A stretch of 64,000 nt of DNA, from assembly GCF_019097595.1 (NCBI RefSeq), contig NC_080713.1, positions 4,647,699-4,711,698 on the forward strand. Reading direction: 5' to 3'. The translations under genes and the position numbers were made by a program. The DNA comes from Hemibagrus wyckioides (lineage: Eukaryota > Chordata > Actinopteri > Siluriformes > Bagridae). Under the pieces are notes generated by a model, which saw only the letters and a program-made list of their open reading frames with translations, ran no database searches and was not told the origin of the DNA. Of this stretch, positions 61,901 to 64,000 are shown in pieces (within the stretch, counting starts at the first letter, position 1; each line of letters opens with the position of its first letter).

Positions 61901-62101
61901 GCTTGTCAGCTAGCAAAGAAAATGCTAGATAAGTCGCAGGCTAAGATGAAGCGGTGTTTTGACCAAAGATCAGTGTCCCGTGAATTTAAAACGGGTGACA
62001 AAGTGCTGGTTCTTTTACCCATTCTTGGGTCTGCACTGTCTTCAAAGTTTCTAGGGCCGTATATAATCAAGGAGAAGTTAAGTCAAACTGATTGTCATTG
62101 A
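58973..62101 (+). CDS. gag-protease-integrase frame of the LTR element
   Basis: 1,042 residues in one frame. Gag occupies roughly residues 1-470, with a charged coiled-coil-like segment (about 115-165) and a zinc knuckle CFYCHRPGHVAADC at 412-425. The protease active site is DTGA at 491-494. Integrase has an HHCC zinc finger (H722, H729, C759, C762), then a catalytic core with Asp in LVDCVGPLP, Asp in QTDRGTNF and Glu in SQGALERFH, and a C-terminal part ending near LGPYIIKEK. The frame stops at 62101 where a small indel (about 62090) shifts the continuation into another frame. Gag and pol lie in a single frame without a slip site. Inactive as it stands because the downstream RT is missing. 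Confidence 0.85.
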   Translation: MATFDLQAFVSAPSLECLDNCRKDNLLEIAAHFELPVSRQLVKKEIKRLILEKLVELHLLGPSVDPEVVVGLSTPVEAVERESTLHLPKTKATLPRFEPFSPQTSGSREGARVKVRVRRLELEKEERAEQRRAEYELKLAIRRMELDLEREIRFRELDLRVKEFTPMSSTQPSLPSLSVPKPEPPAPPPVVPVPGGVVDSSPSFAITKHIALVPPFRETEIDTYFSVFERIANSLKWPKELWTLLLQCKLVGKAQEVCSSLSVPDSMDYDTVKAEILRAYELVPEAYRQRFRNFRKTQTQTYVEFAREKALLFDKWTTASKVNSQETMRELMLLEDFKNCLPERVSVYLNECKVNTLSQAAVLADEFILTHKMLFLSKPKQPIPGEQKPKPEQPGPVSSPGHNRTRSLNVDCFYCHRPGHVAADCFALKRKQERQEKSSGLDVKQPKGVGFVKTISQPSVVSADECYKPFLSRGSVSILEGKEQEIVILRDTGAAQSFIREGLLALSEHTFTGSYALCQGLEMGYVCVPLHYVSLKSGVVTGTVKVGVRPVLPVTGVDFILGNDLAGGKVVPVVEVSEVCADCQSDDLAEKLPEVFSSCVVTRSQAKYSGDVLDLSDSFFTQENSGELVQPDVKTQLLTGPLSSKSVTRNELISEQHCDESLHSFFTAIPDINDVDKKQVAFFLDDGLLMRKWTSRVDETKDAVFQIVVPLKYRHLVLSVAHDHPWSGHLGVTKTYNRVLKHFFWPRLRQDVVKYCALCETCQKVGKPNQVIPPAPLHPIPVMGESFEKVLVDCVGPLPKTKAGNQFLLTIMCTATRFPEAIPLRRITAQTVVKALTKFFTTFGLPRVVQTDRGTNFTSTLFSQIIQMLGVQHQMSSPYHPESQGALERFHQSLKSMLRKFCMDSGKDWDEGVPLVLFAARGAVQESLGFSPAELVFGHSVRGPLKVLKETFMSNKVEPCKNVLDYTSAFRERWHRACQLAKKMLDKSQAKMKRCFDQRSVSREFKTGDKVLVLLPILGSALSSKFLGPYIIKEKLSQTDCH

Positions 62102-62744
62102 TACGCCAGATCGGAAACGTAAGAGTCGAGTGTGTCATATAAATATGTTGAAGCCATTTCTAGATCGGGAAATGCCTGTGGAGGGTCTTCCGGTTCCTGA
62201 ACTTGTGCAAGGTGGACAGAAAGCTGCTGTAGCAGTAGTGCCTATTGCTGCGTCTTGGGAGTCTGATGAGCACTTAGTCAAGCAGTCTTCAACCCAGTTG
62301 GGGGCTAGACTCATGAACTCCCAGATTTTAAAAACTCTTGAGTCTGATAGTCTCTCGCTGGTTGCTCATTTACCTGACCTTCAGCGTAGAGATATTGTGG
62401 CTTTAATTAAGGAGTTTCCCTCCATATTTAGTGACGTGCCCACACAGACATCTGTCTTACAACATGACATTAAAGTGATAAAGGATACACCATTAAAACA
62501 ACATCCTTATCGTCTCAATTCCACCAAACGTGAAATCTTGCGTAAGGAAGCGGAATACTTGTTGGAACATGGCTTAGCAGTCCCTAGCTGTAGTCCGTGG
62601 AGCTCACCATGTGTGTTGGTGCCAAAACCTGATGGTACTTTTAGACTCTGTACAGACTATAGAAAACTCAATGCCATAACTGTGACTGATTCATTTCCTC
62701 TGCCGCGAATTGACGACTGCATTGATACGGTAGGTAAGGCCTAT
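62102..62744 (+). pseudogene. reverse transcriptase remnant of the LTR element
   Basis: Continues the polyprotein in the shifted frame (the largest open part begins at 62130). The N-terminal RT blocks are clear: LLEHGLAVPSCSPWSSPCVL, KPDGTFRLCTDYRKLN and DSFPLPRIDD. The sequence is truncated at 62744 by the joint to LTR sequence, so palm-domain YxDD, RNase H and thumb are absent. Confidence 0.85.
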
Positions 62745-63071
62745 TGTATTGAGGTGTATGTACAGCTGTGTGTGTTTGTGTAGTGTTGTGCTGACGGGGC
62801 TCGGACAGGTAAGAAAGAGCGCGCTCATACACTGTGCAACACGTAGGACGTCACACTGTCTAGACACTTTAGGAAAGGGGCGGGTGCCACCCCCTGTATT
62901 TAAGTTTGTAAGGGAAGCGCAGTATAGGCAGGTTTTTGGTTTCACTTTTGTTTGTAGTCCAGGATGTATTAAAAATAAAGCAGCGTTAGGGAAGTATCAT
63001 TTTTTCTTTTACTTGGTTTTCTTTTCTTCACCACCCTGAGTCTCCCCTAGGCCTACTTCGGGGTCGTAACA
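62745..63071 (+). repeat. truncated 3' LTR of the Gmr1-type element
   Basis: Corresponds to 5' LTR positions from 58307 on. By eye it is identical over about 285 bp, then lacks about 220 bp (around 58595-58812) and resumes at CTGAGTCTCCCC to the end CGTAACA. The near-identity means a recent insertion with later or concurrent deletion. Confidence 0.85.
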
Positions 63072-63752
63072 AACAGCATGAAGGAAGTGTGGAGCGGGAT
63101 GAAGACAATAACCGGATGCAGCTCGAGGCAGGGTAACACCATTGAAGGAGGTGTGGGAATGGCGAACCAGCTGAACATCATCTTCAACAGGTTTGACGAC
63201 CCCAACTCATTCACACCTCAGTACACTGCACCCCCCACCCCCACTTCTGCTTTCAATCTACCCACTGAGACCAACTGTAGCACAGAGGTGGAGAATATCC
63301 CTCCACCATGATCACAGCAGCCCAGGTGTGCGGAGAGCTGAGGAGGCTCCGTCCCAGTAAAGCTGCAGGCCCAGATGGAGTATCTCCACGACTACTGAAG
63401 GCCTGCGCAATGGAGCTGGGAGACCCTTTACAGCGCATCTTTAACCTGAGCCTGGAGCAGGAGAGGGTACCTCGGCCGTGGAAAACATCCTGCATCATCC
63501 CAGTCCCAAAGAAACCACGCCCTGGAGAACTGAATAACTTCAGGCCAGTCGCCCTTATGTCTCACATAATGAAGACCATGGAGCGGGTGATACTACACCA
63601 CATTAGGCCACAGGTCCGCCACGCCCTCGACCCTCTGCAGTTTGCATTGCAGGAGAAGGTGGGAGTGGAAGATGCCATTACCTACATTTTTTTCTGTGAA
63701 TTTTCCTTTGGGATGAATAAAGTATCTCTCTCTCTATCTATCTATCTATCTA

Positions 63753-64000
63753 GAGTAACAACATGGCAACATTTTAACCTTCGGGCTATAATGGTTTATG
63801 TGTTAAGTTTAAGTTTATTAACATTTTAAAAGGTTGTCTAAATGCTATGATCAGGGACTACAATTAATATTTTCAGTATATTGAATAAATGTTTGTGTTA
63901 AACTTACTGACAGTGTGTTGCTTAACATCAACCAACCATAAAGATTAATAACATAAACAAGTATGTGGTAGCTTAGAGGTTAAGGTGTTGGACTACTGAT
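63753..64000. other. unique sequence at window end, no gene seen
   Basis: AT-rich sequence. The last 40 bases (GTGGTAGCTTAGAGGTTAAGGTGTTGGACTACTGAT, shown here only as its position 63964-64000) look like the start of a tRNA-derived SINE: TAGCTTAGAGGTTAAGG resembles an A box. It is cut by the window edge. Confidence 0.4.

Larger units (their letters stand above)
58019..63071 (+). mobile_element. Gmr1-type Ty3/gypsy LTR retrotransposon, internally deleted
   Basis: Flanked by the 5-bp duplication AACAG (58014-58018 and 63072-63076). Order: 5' LTR, primer binding site, gag, protease, integrase, start of reverse transcriptase, then a truncated 3' LTR. Integrase upstream of reverse transcriptase is the defining order of the Gmr1 group, not of typical gypsy elements. 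RT is cut at 62744, before its catalytic YxDD, and RNase H is absent. The copy cannot move by itself. Confidence 0.85.
57800..63752 (+). mobile_element. truncated L2-like LINE, split by an LTR retrotransposon
   Basis: The 5' part (about 57860-58018) encodes LLNQKKRTLKDGDQQELKHV and RRKLEQRLQNNS. After the LTR element the same frame resumes with MKEVWSGMKTITG (63077) and the start of reverse transcriptase (RRLRPSKAAGPDGVSPRLLK, 63350; NNFRPVALMSHIMKTMERV, 63535). From 63690 it jumps to the L2-type 3' end TTTGGGATGAATAAAGTATC and a (TATC)n tail. The RT core and everything up to the 3' UTR are deleted, and the 5' half is missing. Dead copy. Confidence 0.85.

Overview
The window looks like chromosomal DNA of a teleost fish: AT-rich introns with GT/AG splice sites, fish-type Tc1, hAT, L2/Rex-type LINE and Gmr1-like Ty3/gypsy elements, and genes recognisable only after splicing. 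The species cannot be named from the sequence alone; a catfish-like ostariophysan is only a guess.

The window is dominated by two minus-strand, head-to-tail genes built almost entirely of tandem galectin carbohydrate-recognition domains (CRDs). Every CRD is a cassette of four exons in transcript order: a linker exon (L, 69-114 nt), exon A (always 89 nt; xLPYVGKIPGG type), exon B (187-208 nt, usually 199; carries HxNPR, the Asn after strand S5 and the Trp) and exon C (111-114 nt; VYVNG...FKHR...GD). Cassettes are phase 0 at both ends, so any number can be added in frame. Gene 1 (TATA box 32763-32769, ATG 32678, stop 1896-1898) has a Gly/His-rich first exon and 19 CRDs, giving a conceptual protein of about 3,245 residues from 78 coding exons with no frame break seen. 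Gene 2 (TATA box 54742-54748, stop 38916-38918) has 11 more diverged CRDs, about 1,857 residues. Its ancestral ATG is now ATA, and translation probably starts at an internal Met in the first linker exon. Vertebrate galectins normally have one or two CRDs, so these are exceptional. All 30 CRDs lack the canonical Arg that follows the W..E motif.

Layout: 1-520 possible last exon of a plus-strand neighbour; 1000-32770 gene 1, with an approximately 1.07-kb CRD array (CRD8-18, 2.9-17.6 kb) and an approximately 3-kb tandem duplication (CRD1-5, 20.2-32.0 kb) carrying a hAT fragment in each copy; 32.8-38.2 kb intergenic with repeats; 38232-54748 gene 2, with several transposons in introns including an apparently intact Tc1 element; 54.8-57.8 kb intergenic with MITEs; 57.8-63.75 kb an L2-like LINE interrupted by a young, internally deleted Gmr1-type LTR retrotransposon (integrase before reverse transcriptase); 63.75-64 kb nothing recognised.

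The two galectin genes share promoter sequence, 3' exon structure, 3' UTR sequence around the polyA signal and a related terminal CRD. They are therefore tandem paralogues whose ends are conserved while the middle expanded by unequal exchange and apparently by gene conversion. Exon coordinates are my reading of splice sites on genomic DNA; no transcript supports them here.
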